From NCBI RefSeq assembly GCF_051781005.1, contig NZ_JBPWOA010000023.1, positions 1 through 64,000 of the forward strand: DNA of 64,000 bases, given 5' to 3'. Under the pieces are notes generated by a model. It searched no databases, had not been told where the DNA came from, and was given only the letters and a program-made list of their open reading frames with translations. Positions 16,229 to 24,873 of this stretch are shown here, piece by piece (within the stretch, counting starts at the first letter, position 1; every line of letters begins with the position of its first letter). Source of the stretch: Anabaena sp051781005 (GTDB lineage: Bacteria > Cyanobacteriota > Cyanobacteriia > Cyanobacteriales > Nostocaceae). The translations under genes and the position numbers were made by a program.

Positions 16229-17098
16229 CTATCGTGGATAGAGTTTCATTAACTCCCTAACTTGCTCCGCATGATATGAACTTCTTGTCAATGGTGAAGA
16301 AACAATTTGTAAAAAACCTATTTTTTCTCCATAAGCTTTCCAAGCTGCAAATTGTTCTGGAGGGATAAAATCAGCTACTTGCAAGTGTTTTTGACTGGGT
16401 TGGAGGTATTGCCCAATTGTCAAAATATCACAATCCACGGCTCGTAAATCTTGCATAACGTGGCGAACTTCAGCATCAGTTTCACCTAAGCCCACCATAA
16501 TCCCCGATTTGGTGTATGTGCTGGGAGAAATTTGGCGAGAGCGTTGTAATAATTCCATAGTCCGCTCATAATTACCCTGGGGACGTACTCGACGATACAA
16601 GCGTGATATCGTTTCTGTATTATGGTTTAGAACCTCTGGCGCAGCTTGAAGAATGATTTCCAGAGCATTCCAATTACCACATAAATCAGGAATCAGCACC
16701 TCAATTGTCGTGTTAGGCGATACGGCACGAACTGCGTTAATACACTGAATAAACTGAGATGCACCACCATCTGGTAAATCATCTCGATTCACAGAAGTGA
16801 TCACAACATGATTAAGTTGCATTCGTCGGACAGCTTCTGCTAGTCGCGTAGGTTCGGTCGGATCTAGAGGTTGAGGTTTTTTTTCAAAATCAATATCACA
16901 ATAAGGACAAGCCCTAGTACAAGCTGGACCCATAATTAAAAATGTGGCAGTACCAGCATTGAAACACTCGCCAATATTGGGACAGGACGCTTCTTCACAA
17001 ACAGTATTGAGCGATAAATCCCGCAAAATTTCTTTAACGTTACCGACGCGCTCCCACTGAGGCGCTTTTACCCGCAACCAGTCTGGTTTTACAGTCAC
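16229..17098 (-). CDS. lipA: Lipoyl synthase (radical SAM)
   Basis: LipA adds two sulfurs to the octanoyl group bound to a carrier domain. The 289-residue protein has the auxiliary cluster cysteines CEEASCPNIGEC (about 34-45) and the radical-SAM CTRACPYCD (about 60-68), and ends with the family's RSSYHAEQV serine motif. Length is typical. Many cyanobacteria carry two LipA copies, so this may be one of two. Same strand as gpsA, 75 bp upstream. Confidence 0.93.
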   Translation of the reverse strand: MTVKPDWLRVKAPQWERVGNVKEILRDLSLNTVCEEASCPNIGECFNAGTATFLIMGPACTRACPYCDIDFEKKPQPLDPTEPTRLAEAVRRMQLNHVVITSVNRDDLPDGGASQFIQCINAVRAVSPNTTIEVLIPDLCGNWNALEIILQAAPEVLNHNTETISRLYRRVRPQGNYERTMELLQRSRQISPSTYTKSGIMVGLGETDAEVRHVMQDLRAVDCDILTIGQYLQPSQKHLQVADFIPPEQFAAWKAYGEKIGFLQIVSSPLTRSSYHAEQVRELMKLYPR

Positions 17099-17298
17099 AA
17101 TCCACTTTTACCACTGAAGTTATACAAATATAATGGTAGCAAGCAAAGTCCAGGGTTGGAAAGGAACTGGAGATGAGGTAATCAGTGGAAAAATTCGGGA
17201 ATTTGCTCTAACCCTTCGCACTATGTCTAATTGTTATGGGTTAATTTCTGCTTAAGTAATAAAGCAATGTTAAAGTTCAGTTTATTTGCTCCGGAAAG

Positions 17299-20200
17299 AT
17301 GAATTATCTCTCTGTCAACTGGATTGCCAAGAACTTCGGCAAGGTGCCACTAAAAACTTTGTTGATTGTGCCATTTATGCTGCAAATCGTGGGAGTTGTT
17401 GGACTGGTAGGTTATTTGTCCTACCGCAGCGGAAAGGTGGCAGTAGAAAACTTGGCAGATAAGTTGATGGATCAAACAGCGAACCGGATTAGCGATCGCC
17501 TCGATACCTCCCTGCACACTCAACAACAAGCAGTGGCAGTCAATCACCGCAATACCCAGTTTTTTGCCTCTGCTACTACGTTGTCAGATATCAGTAAGTT
17601 TTTGAGCCAACTGAAATTCTCACATTCGGGACAAACTTTTATCCTGGAGCGTTCTGGCAATTTGGTTGCCACATCCACCCTAGAAATCCCCTTTATCAAG
17701 CACGACAAAAAACAACCGATACAGTTACCTGCTACCCAGAGTCAGGATGCCCGGACAAAGGCAGTTGCGGCACAACTACAGCAGCAATATGGTGATCTAA
17801 AGCAAATTCGAGCTAGTCAACATCTTAAAGTAGCGTTTAGAGGAGAGACGCTGTTTGCTCATATTGATCCTTACGGAGATGAATACGGTCTCGATTGGTT
17901 GGTGGTGACAGTCATTCCTGCGTCTGACTTTATGGGAGAAATTCAGGCAAATACCAATTCCACGATTCTGTTATGTGGGTTGACATTATTTATCGTCACC
18001 GGCATGGGAATACTTACAGCAGGTTGGATTACTCGACCAATTATTCAGCTAAGTCGAGCTAGTCAAGCTTTAGCAGACGGAAAATGGCAGGAACCTTTAC
18101 CGGAAAATGAAGTAATAGCAGAGTTGCAGATTTTGGCAAAATCCTTTAATCGCATGGGTGAGCAACTCCAAAAAGCTATTCAAAAATCAGAAGAAAAATT
18201 TGCAAAAGTACTTTGTGCTAGCCCTGACCCCATTACTATTATCAATCTTAGAGATGGAAGTTATCTGGCTGTAAATGACCAATTTCTTACCCTCACAGGC
18301 TATACCAATGAGGAAGTAATCGGTCATACAATAGATGAATTAAATTTGATAGTTCATTCCCAACAAGCACAAGAAATTTACCATCAGTTACAAACTCAGC
18401 AGACAATTCACAATTATGAAATGGAGTGGCGCAGCAAATCAGGAGAAATCAAAACTGGATTGCTCTCTTCAGAGTTGATCGAGCTAGAGGATGATATATT
18501 TGTGCTTTCAGTTTTTAAAGACATTAGCAATGTCTACAATGAGCTTCGTTTACGCCAAAAAGCTGAAGCAGAGTTACGCGAAAGCAATCACTTTATCCAA
18601 CAAGTTACGGATTATTCACCGCAAATTCTCTATATTTTGAACCCAATCTCTTGGGCTAATCTATATGTCAATCGTCAGTCCATAGAGATTTTAGGATACA
18701 CACCTGAAGAGTTTTTGCAAGGGGGTTCTCAGTTTTTCTTAGACATCTTGCATCCTGAAGATTTGCCTTTGCTGTCTCGAAATATGGCTCACTGGAAAAT
18801 TGCTCGCGATGGTGAAATTTTAACTACTGAATATCGGATGCGGCATAAAAATGGTTCTTGGTGTTGGTTGCGATCGCGCGATGTGGTTTTTGCTAGAGAT
18901 GAAAATAATCAAGTGATCAAAATCCTAGGTACTGCCCAAGATATCAGCGAAAGAAAACAAGTCGAAGCTGCCCTAGAACAAGCCCACAATCAGATTACCT
19001 TTCATATTGAAAATACTCCCTTAGCAACTATTATCTGGAATGATCAATTTCAAGTTAAAGAGTGGTCAAAACAAGCTGAAGAAATTTTTGGCTGGAGTGC
19101 AGCAGAAGTATTGAATAAAAATATGCTCGATTGGCAGTTTATTTTTGAGGAAGATTTAGATCAAGTAAAATCTGAAGCAGAAAGATTAGTAAGTAAAGAA
19201 AGTAGTATTTGTAATAATCGCAATTATCGAAAAGACGGTTCTGTAATTCACTGTCAATGGTTTAACTCAACTCTTCTAGACGAATTTGGTAATCTGATTT
19301 CTATTCTATCTTTCGTCCAAGATGTGAGCGATCGCGTTCAAGCTGAATTAGAACTCCAACAAGCAAAAGAAGCCGCAGAAGCTGCGAACCATGCTAAAAG
19401 CGCTTTTCTGGCAAATATGAGCCACGAACTCCGCACTCCCCTCAACGCTATTCTGGGATTCGCTCAACTCATGAATTGGGACTCTACCCTACTCCCAGAA
19501 CATCAAGAACAGGTAAAACTCATTTATAGCAGTGGAGAGCATTTACTTAGGCTGATCAATGAAGTTCTTGAACTATCCAAAATTGAAGCTGGAATCATGA
19601 CTTTGGATAAACAAGAGATTGATTTATTTGAACTGCTTAACTCATTAAACAGTATGTTTAGTCAGCAAGTAAGAAATAAGAAATTGCAGTTGCACCAGGA
19701 AATTTTACCAGAAGTTCCTCAATACATCATTGTTGATCCTCAAAAGTTGCAACAGATATTGATTAATTTGATTGGTAACGCCATTAAGTTTACTCAAAAA
19801 GGCAGCATTTATCTATCTGTTTCCTTAGCAAATCAGCCAACAAAATTCAGTCATGAATTTAATAACCTCTCCTACATACAATTCCAGGTTATTGATACCG
19901 GAGTCGGTATCGCTCCCCAAGATTTAGATATAATTTTTGATGCCTTTACCCAAGCACCAGCAGGTCAACAGAGCCTTCAGGAAGGAACAGGACTCGGACT
20001 CACCATTAGTCGTCGGTTAGTGCAGTTAATGGGTGGGGAAATTATGCTCAACAGTACGTTAGGAAAGGGCAGCACATTTCAGTTCACAATTCCAGTTGTG
20101 GTAATTACGGGAACCCATATAAAACCTAAAAAACCGACTCAAAGAGTTACAGGACTAGCAACCAACCAACCTAATTATCGGATTTTAGTCGTGGATGACC

Positions 20201-20826
20201 AGGCTTTAAATCGGCTATTTCTGGTAAAACTGCTCGGTAAACTGAAATTGGAGGTGCGAGAAGCCGTAAATGGAGAAGAAGCTATTTCCCTATGGCAACA
20301 ATGGCAACCCCACCTCATCTACATGGATATTCGGATGCCAGGATTGGATGGGTATGAAGTGACGAAACAAATTCGAGCTATTGAGCAACCAGATCAATCT
20401 ACTATCATTATTGCCCTTACGGCTCAAGCCTCTAACGATGATAGCGAAGAGCGAAGCCATCGCCATCTTGCCCTGGAGGCAGGCTGTAATGACTATATCA
20501 GTAAACCCTTTCGAGCCGAAACCTTGTTTAGTAAAATGGCTGAACATCTGGATATATGCTACACCTACGAAAATCCAGAGCCACCCCCATTAGTCCTCAA
20601 GCAAGCGTTAACGGCTGAAGATTTAGCGGTTATGCCTCAAGCTTGGGTAGTTGAACTCCGTCAAGCTTCGGTATCTTGTGAACAAACAGCAGTGGAGCAG
20701 TTGATTCAGCAAATTCCCCCTGAATACTCATCTCTGGCTCTCAGTTTAGAGCAACTCACCCAAAACTTTGCCTTTGAGCAGATTATGAAACTAGCACAAA
20801 CCTATCTTTGTGGACAGAACCCATAA
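17299..20826 (+). CDS. Membrane hybrid sensor histidine kinase (dCache-HAMP-PASx3-HK-REC)
   Basis: A 1175-residue multidomain kinase. TM1 (about 18-42) and TM2 (about 222-245) frame a periplasmic sensor domain of Cache type. HAMP (about 246-298) follows, then three PAS domains (about 305-420, 430-555, 560-685; the second ends with the PAC motif ILGTAQDISERK). HisKA has the acceptor in NMSHELRTPLNAILGF, HATPase_c has NLIGNAIKFTQKG and GTGLGLTISRRL, and a receiver domain has DD, phospho-acceptor D in YMDIRMPG and K in SKPF. About 80 C-terminal residues look helical but lack a clear HPt histidine motif. The signal is unknown. Confidence 0.9.
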   Translation: MNYLSVNWIAKNFGKVPLKTLLIVPFMLQIVGVVGLVGYLSYRSGKVAVENLADKLMDQTANRISDRLDTSLHTQQQAVAVNHRNTQFFASATTLSDISKFLSQLKFSHSGQTFILERSGNLVATSTLEIPFIKHDKKQPIQLPATQSQDARTKAVAAQLQQQYGDLKQIRASQHLKVAFRGETLFAHIDPYGDEYGLDWLVVTVIPASDFMGEIQANTNSTILLCGLTLFIVTGMGILTAGWITRPIIQLSRASQALADGKWQEPLPENEVIAELQILAKSFNRMGEQLQKAIQKSEEKFAKVLCASPDPITIINLRDGSYLAVNDQFLTLTGYTNEEVIGHTIDELNLIVHSQQAQEIYHQLQTQQTIHNYEMEWRSKSGEIKTGLLSSELIELEDDIFVLSVFKDISNVYNELRLRQKAEAELRESNHFIQQVTDYSPQILYILNPISWANLYVNRQSIEILGYTPEEFLQGGSQFFLDILHPEDLPLLSRNMAHWKIARDGEILTTEYRMRHKNGSWCWLRSRDVVFARDENNQVIKILGTAQDISERKQVEAALEQAHNQITFHIENTPLATIIWNDQFQVKEWSKQAEEIFGWSAAEVLNKNMLDWQFIFEEDLDQVKSEAERLVSKESSICNNRNYRKDGSVIHCQWFNSTLLDEFGNLISILSFVQDVSDRVQAELELQQAKEAAEAANHAKSAFLANMSHELRTPLNAILGFAQLMNWDSTLLPEHQEQVKLIYSSGEHLLRLINEVLELSKIEAGIMTLDKQEIDLFELLNSLNSMFSQQVRNKKLQLHQEILPEVPQYIIVDPQKLQQILINLIGNAIKFTQKGSIYLSVSLANQPTKFSHEFNNLSYIQFQVIDTGVGIAPQDLDIIFDAFTQAPAGQQSLQEGTGLGLTISRRLVQLMGGEIMLNSTLGKGSTFQFTIPVVVITGTHIKPKKPTQRVTGLATNQPNYRILVVDDQALNRLFLVKLLGKLKLEVREAVNGEEAISLWQQWQPHLIYMDIRMPGLDGYEVTKQIRAIEQPDQSTIIIALTAQASNDDSEERSHRHLALEAGCNDYISKPFRAETLFSKMAEHLDICYTYENPEPPPLVLKQALTAEDLAVMPQAWVVELRQASVSCEQTAVEQLIQQIPPEYSSLALSLEQLTQNFAFEQIMKLAQTYLCGQNP

Positions 20827-21013
20827 GCAGAGATAGGTTTTGTATTAGACAAGAGCGTGAAAATGATTGTAGAGACATTCCAGTGGAACTTCTTTACAAG
20901 GGTTTCAAGCCACGCACATTTAATTACCGTAGATGTCTATTGTAGGGAGTAAGACATTTTTATTATTTAAGGGTTTTTGTGATATGATGGCATGATAATT
21001 GGAATTTTTATGA

Positions 21014-21087
21014 CGGGATGTGGCGCAGCTTGGTAGCGCACTTCGTTCGGGACGAAGGGGCCGCTGGTTCGAATCCAGTCATCCCGA
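21014..21087 (+). tRNA. trnP: tRNA-Pro (anticodon CGG)
   Basis: A 74-nt cloverleaf: acceptor stem CGGGATG/CATCCCG, D arm with GCGCAGCTTGGTAGCGC, anticodon stem CTTCG/CGAAG with loop TTCGGGA (anticodon CGG, reads CCG), T arm with GGTTCGAATCC, discriminator A. No CCA is encoded. The transposon end starts 2 bp after it. Bases 21036-21052, which cover part of the D arm and the anticodon loop, are the protospacer for the element's homing spacer. Confidence 0.95.
21033..21052 (+). other. PAM and protospacer of the homing guide in tRNA-Pro
   Basis: GTA at 21033-21035 fits the GTN PAM known for Cas12k. It is followed directly by the 17-nt GCGCACTTCGTTCGGGA (21036-21052), which equals the spacer encoded on the minus strand at 21291-21275. 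The element starts 54 bp past the PAM, within the 49-66 bp range reported for characterised V-K systems. Confidence 0.88.
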
Positions 21088-21089
21088 TT
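21084..21089 (+). repeat. Target-site duplication, tRNA side (CCGATT)
   Basis: CCGATT abuts the TGTACA end at 21090 and recurs at 43788-43793, directly after the other end (...GTACA). Tn7-like elements normally duplicate 5 bp; the sixth base may be chance or an offset end. Confidence 0.8.
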
Positions 21090-21212
21090 TGTACATTCGC
21101 ACAATATATGTCGCAGTTCGCAAATTAGTGTCGTTCTTCGCAGATTAATGTCGCGGGTGCTGTTTTTTGGAGTCAATTTAATGATGCTGGGTTTTCGCAA
21201 ATTAATGTCGTT
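21090..21212 (+). repeat. Array-side transposon end with four TnsB-like sites
   Basis: Four copies of a 19-bp motif close to TTCGCAAATTAATGTCGTT occur at 21096-21114, 21117-21135, 21137-21155 and 21194-21212, all in the same orientation. The first three are packed and the fourth stands apart. This arrangement is typical of TnsB-binding sites in Tn7-like ends. Confidence 0.88.
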
Positions 21213-21274
21213 ATTTTGATGAAATGGAGTTGATTCCACTGCACTTCTAAGTATACTAAAAAATCTTAGAATAA

Positions 21275-21312
21275 TCCCGAACGAAGTGCGCCTTTCAACC
21301 CTCCCATTGAAA
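21275..21312 (-). CRISPR. Truncated repeat plus 17-nt homing spacer
   Basis: On the minus strand a shortened repeat (21312-21292; TTTCAATGGGAGGGTTGAAAG) keeps the 3' GGGTTGAAAG of the normal repeat but lacks its middle. It is followed by the spacer GCGCACTTCGTTCGGGA (21291-21275), identical to tRNA-Pro 21036-21052. Delocalised truncated repeat-spacer units that target tRNA attachment sites are a known trait of V-K CASTs; this one explains why the element sits here. Confidence 0.9.
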
Positions 21313-21352
21313 AATATATCTTTAAATATCAACAAAAAAAGCTGCTCTTTAG

Positions 21353-21539
21353 CTTTAAACTACCCCTAGTCGGGATGGTAGTTGAAACTCAATTGTTCAT
21401 TCGTTGGACAATTGATTTCACCTGTCGCTTTCAACCCACCCCTAGTCGGGATGGTAGTTGAAACCCCTGATAAAATAAATCATCAATAGCCGCGACTGTA
21501 ATCTTTCAACCCACCCCTAGTCGGGATGGTAGTTGAAAC
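21353..21539 (-). CRISPR. Type V-K CRISPR array, three repeats and two spacers
   Basis: Read on the minus strand, the 37-nt repeat begins GTTTCAACTACCATCCCGAC and ends GGGGTGGGTTGAAAG, close to the repeats of known V-K CASTs. Copies are at 21503-21539, 21428-21464 and a degenerate 36-nt terminal copy at 21353-21388. Spacers are 21465-21502 (38 nt) and 21389-21427 (39 nt). I recognise neither spacer target. Five bases upstream of the first repeat (21540-21544) the IS element begins, so leader, any older spacers and the tracrRNA region are gone. Confidence 0.92.
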
Positions 21540-21544
21540 AGCAG

Positions 21545-22898
21545 CTCATATCTTGCACCTGGTTAAGGGAGACAGTATTAACCGAAAATGAGAGAATAAA
21601 AATAACATCCAGACTTGGATAAATAAATTAAAATACTGAGACAATAAATAACATATAGTCTACATAAAATAACTGCTAACATACACAAAACTAGCAGTAA
21701 TTAAATCTGCACAAAGATAATTTAAATTGATTAGTAAAAATGCGAAAAAGGGTGTATTAAACAACATAAATAGCAAGAACTATGGAAGCAACTCTTGCCC
21801 GTGTCCATTCCTTAATGTGCACAATCCTAGCATTCATGCCTACCCACTATCAACGAGATAGCTTAGAAGCAATGCTAGGATTATTTCTAGAAGCTCAAGG
21901 AAAACCTTTACCACATTACAGTAAAACTAAATCAGAAAGTGCTTTAAGCCGATTTCTAAATCACTATAACTGGTCTACTCGTCAAATAATTCGTCATCTG
22001 CGTCGAACAGTAATTGAACTAATTTTGAGTGAATGCAGACGGGGACGTAAACCATTCTTACAAGTAATCATTGATCTAACTACCTTAGAAAAAACAGGTA
22101 AATTTAAGGCTTTTAACCACTTAATTACTATTTACAATCATAAACGAGGCTTACATCTAGTTGTCTTGTATTTAGTTGTTGGACAATGGCGTATTCCTTG
22201 GAATTTCCGGGTGTGGAGAGGTTCATGTTCAACAACTCCAGCTCAATTAGCTTTAAAAATGGTATGTCGTTTACCGAAACAACTTACCAGGCAATTTCAT
22301 CTGAAAATCCTGGCTGACTCGGCTTTTGGTACTAAGGAGTTTATTCATGGTATTCGTCAACTTAAATATCACGCTATTCTCGGAATTGCTTGTAATCGTA
22401 AATTGGTTGATGGTCGCTCAGTTAAGGATTTATGTCATCGTGGACAACAGTTAAAACTTGTTGGTTTAGATTTTCCTGTTACTATTTCTTGGTATTATTT
22501 CAAAACTGATAAAGGTGTGTTTATCAAGAGATATGTTATTTCTACAATACCACTCAAGGCTGCAACTATCTCTTGGTGGGGTAAGCGAAGATGGCAAATA
22601 GAAGGATGGTTTAAAACTGCTAAACATCGCTTTGGTTTAGACAAATTTGGACAATGTACTCTCTTGGGTATTTATCGTTGGTTAATCTTATCTGTGACTG
22701 CCTATTTATTAGCACATTGGACTTATTTAGCTGAATATTATCCTCATACTCTTGATTGGGGTCAAGCTGCTTTTCTTGCTCTGTCCACTTTTTTTCCTAT
22801 TTTATTATTGTCTTTATTATTACTTGATATTGAACGCCTTCGTCCTCTAGCATTTAGTCACGGAATTGACATTACTATTTCCAGGTGCAAGATATGAG
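21545..22898 (+). mobile_element. IS4-superfamily insertion sequence, 1354 bp
   Basis: An 18-bp perfect terminal inverted repeat CTCATATCTTGCACCTGG (21545-21562 and reverse at 22881-22898) bounds one transposase gene. The flanks (…acagcag | and | ttaccaag…) share no direct repeat, so a simple insertion is unlikely: the element probably caused a deletion on one side. Left of it is the CRISPR array, right of it the first 63 codons of cas12k. Confidence 0.88.
21782..22897 (+). CDS. IS4-superfamily DDE transposase
   Basis: A 371-residue transposase. The DDE core can be followed as LQVIIDLTTLEKTGKF (first D, about residue 100), LKILADSAFGTKEFI (second D, about 180) and RRWQIEGWFKTAKHRFGLDK (E with the R-x3-E-x6-K type signature, about 275). 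Its stop codon (22895-22897) lies inside the right inverted repeat. The frame is intact, so the IS may be active. I cannot place it surely within IS4/IS701-like families. Confidence 0.82.
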   Translation: MEATLARVHSLMCTILAFMPTHYQRDSLEAMLGLFLEAQGKPLPHYSKTKSESALSRFLNHYNWSTRQIIRHLRRTVIELILSECRRGRKPFLQVIIDLTTLEKTGKFKAFNHLITIYNHKRGLHLVVLYLVVGQWRIPWNFRVWRGSCSTTPAQLALKMVCRLPKQLTRQFHLKILADSAFGTKEFIHGIRQLKYHAILGIACNRKLVDGRSVKDLCHRGQQLKLVGLDFPVTISWYYFKTDKGVFIKRYVISTIPLKAATISWWGKRRWQIEGWFKTAKHRFGLDKFGQCTLLGIYRWLILSVTAYLLAHWTYLAEYYPHTLDWGQAAFLALSTFFPILLLSLLLLDIERLRPLAFSHGIDITISRCKI

Positions 22899-23089
22899 TT
22901 ACCAAGTGTTTTGAGTAATTCAGCAGGTATTCTACCTTTTTCTAGCCAAGTTTCAAATTCTGGGTGTTTTCCTATCTGTAGCAATATTTCATTGATGAAT
23001 GGTGTATTTTTTTCAGTCATCAATTCCCATAGTTGACAGAGGCTGTCTTCTTCAGCAACCAAGCGACATTGAATTGTGATAACGCTCAT
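22899..23089 (-). pseudogene. cas12k: cas12k, 5' remnant (first ~63 codons)
   Basis: The reverse strand from 23089 encodes MSVITIQCRLVAEEDSLCQL, then WELMTEKNTPFINEILLQIG and a KHPEFETW / KGRIPAELL segment, which lines up residue by residue with the start of Cas12k (MSxITIQARLI ... LWxLM ... NTPLINELLxQ). After ...TLGN the frame runs into the IS inverted repeat and stops 17 residues later. The remaining ~575 residues, with the RuvC-like part, are not found anywhere in the window. The protein cannot bind guide RNA and target as Cas12k does. Confidence 0.85.
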
Positions 23090-23160
23090 GGTGTCTTTGA
23101 TTTTGTGGATTTGAGAAACGTGACATGATTGTTGATTATTTTTTTACTTGTCCTAATTAT

Positions 23161-23176
23161 AGCGCAATAGCGCAAA
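23161..23176. promoter_or_regulatory. Direct 8-bp repeat (AGCGCAAT/AGCGCAAA) between cas12k stump and RHH gene
   Basis: Two tandem 8-bp units occur in the 147-bp divergent gap between the cas12k start (23089) and the small RHH gene (23237). Ribbon-helix-helix repressors often bind tandem or inverted half-sites in their own divergent promoters. Assignment as operator is inference. Confidence 0.35.
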
Positions 23177-23236
23177 TGTTTTTTTTCTCAAAGACTGTGC
23201 AAAAATAAAAGCCGCAAGCTTGGGCTTCAAATTAGG

Positions 23237-23407
23237 ATGGCAGAAGAAACTAGAGAGGTTAGGGGAAGAGTCCCTAAAGATATAAAAATCTCCTTTGAAA
23301 TTGCCTGTGCGCGTCTGGAAGTGACGCAAACTGCGGCTTTGGAGGAGGCGATTAGAGATTGGTTGCAAAAAAAAGATTCGCCTGGTGGTAAGTCACAGGG
23401 GAGTTAA
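23237..23407 (+). CDS. Ribbon-helix-helix (Arc-like) small DNA-binding protein
   Basis: This 56-residue open frame is too short for most gene finders. It reads VRGRVPKDIKISFEIACARL followed by EVTQTAALEEAIRDWLQKK: a short strand, a helix, a turn with T-x-x-A/T-x-AL and a second helix ending in DWL, the RHH pattern. It is divergent from the cas12k remnant, the place where V-K CASTs carry their repressor (CvkR of MerR type, or other small regulators). It probably controlled cas12k and perhaps tnsB. With cas12k gone, its target may be only its own gene. Confidence 0.65.
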   Translation: MAEETREVRGRVPKDIKISFEIACARLEVTQTAALEEAIRDWLQKKDSPGGKSQGS

Positions 23408-23603
23408 AGGGCTATAGCCCAAATAGCTCGGTTACTTGAAAAATATGAAGTTTTGAAGTTTTTGATCCCTGTTTTCTCGGTTAATATTTTGTACTCTGAT
23501 TTATGAGACTCATGGTCTCATGAATAACAAGACCATAAATTTCCTCACGTACTTGCGAAATTCAACTTTCAGCAAATATGCCTTCAAATAAGTAACCGCA
23601 GCA
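23408..23603. other. Intergenic DNA before the FGE-like gene
   Basis: No gene or strong signal is seen in these 196 bp except a small inverted repeat 'tgagactcatggtctca' (23502-23518), which could be a regulator site for the gene at 23604. Confidence 0.35.
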
Positions 23604-24863
23604 ATGGAAAAATCAGAATCTAAAATCGAGCAGCAAAAAAACTTTCATTATTCTGTAGCTCAAACAGATACTCATACATATATTGAAGGGATTCCTGCAC
23701 CTGATGAGTTAGTAAAAATACTTGACCGTATCCTGGACGGTAGCGGAAATGAAAACGATATTAATTTACTACGGCAATGTTTAAAGACAGTTAATTGTCA
23801 AAATCAGGTGCAGTTAGCAAATTACATTGTTAACCTTGCAGAAGGAAATGGAGTTCATATTGGCGATCGCATAACCTACCAAGGTATAGACGAAGAAACA
23901 AAGATAATTCTCCGCCAGTTACAACAATTTCTCCAGAAAAGCCAAGTTTCGATTTCATCTAATTTTTCTCCTAAAACCCCAACAGAAAAGTTTTTAGTCA
24001 ACACTAATTCACATAAGCAAGTTAGCCGACTACCCCCAGAGCTTAATATTTTCGAGTTTGAAGTGGTAACTGTAGATTTTCAAGGAAGAGAAACAAAGCG
24101 TGACCGCAAACAGGCTGAGTATTTTCTAGAAGATTTAGGAAATGGTGTTGTACTGGAAATGGTTTCTATTCAAGGTGGGAATTTTCCAATGGGTGCATCA
24201 CGAGAGGAAGAAGGATCACAAGAAGATGAACGTCCTCAACATTTAGTTAATATAAAATCCTTCTTTATGGGTAGATATCCCATTACTCAAGCGCAGTGGA
24301 AGGCTATTGCAAACCTACCAAAAATAAATCGCCACCTCAACCCTGACCCATCCTATTTTCAGGGAGATAATTTACCTGTAGATTGCATTTCTTGGTACGA
24401 AGCACAAGAATTTTGCGCTCGAATATCAAAACAAACAGGAAGAATTTACCGTTTACCTAGTGAAGCCGTATGGGAATATGCTTGTCGTGGTAATATGACA
24501 TATCCATTTTATTTTGGTTCAAAAATTACGAGAAGTTTAGCAAATTTCAGTGAAGAACAAAAAACTAATGTAGTTCATCGGAGTCAAACTACTGAAGTTG
24601 CTACTTTCCCTCCTAATAGCTTTGGATTATACGATATGCACGGCAATATTTGGGAATGGTGTGCTGATTATCAACATGGGGACTATCAAGATGCACCATC
24701 AGATGGCAGTGTATGGGAAATAGATGGGAATCCAGAATATAGAATGCTTCGAGGTGGTTCTTGGGATTATAATTGTAGTTATTGCCGTTCAGCCTCTCGC
24801 TATTTTGAAAATCCCAGCACCCGCAATAGATCATTTGGTTTTCGAGTAGTCTGTTGTAACTGA
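23604..24863 (+). CDS. Adaptor-domain plus formylglycine-generating-enzyme (FGE/SUMF1)-like protein
   Basis: A 419-residue protein in two parts. Residues about 30-110 form a small adaptor-like domain (helical LVKILDRILDGSGNENDINL, then IVNLAEGNGVHIGDRITYQG at 75-94) shared with other genes of this island. From about 165 an FGE-sulfatase/SUMF1 domain follows: FPMGASREEEGSQEDERPQH, YPITQAQWK, LPVDCISWYEAQEFC, RLPSEAVWEYACRG, GLYDMHGNIWEWCADY and GGSWDYNCSYCRSASRYF. Such domains occur in cyanobacterial conflict systems, where they need not modify sulfatases. No reverse transcriptase is near, so I do not call it a DGR target. Confidence 0.8.
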   Translation: MEKSESKIEQQKNFHYSVAQTDTHTYIEGIPAPDELVKILDRILDGSGNENDINLLRQCLKTVNCQNQVQLANYIVNLAEGNGVHIGDRITYQGIDEETKIILRQLQQFLQKSQVSISSNFSPKTPTEKFLVNTNSHKQVSRLPPELNIFEFEVVTVDFQGRETKRDRKQAEYFLEDLGNGVVLEMVSIQGGNFPMGASREEEGSQEDERPQHLVNIKSFFMGRYPITQAQWKAIANLPKINRHLNPDPSYFQGDNLPVDCISWYEAQEFCARISKQTGRIYRLPSEAVWEYACRGNMTYPFYFGSKITRSLANFSEEQKTNVVHRSQTTEVATFPPNSFGLYDMHGNIWEWCADYQHGDYQDAPSDGSVWEIDGNPEYRMLRGGSWDYNCSYCRSASRYFENPSTRNRSFGFRVVCCN

Positions 24864-24873
24864 AATCACTTAG

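Noticed and set aside
23604..24863. Diversity-generating retroelement target (FGE/C-lectin type protein)
   Set aside because: No reverse transcriptase, accessory gene or template repeat was seen near it; the adaptor domain at its N-terminus fits a conflict-system protein better.
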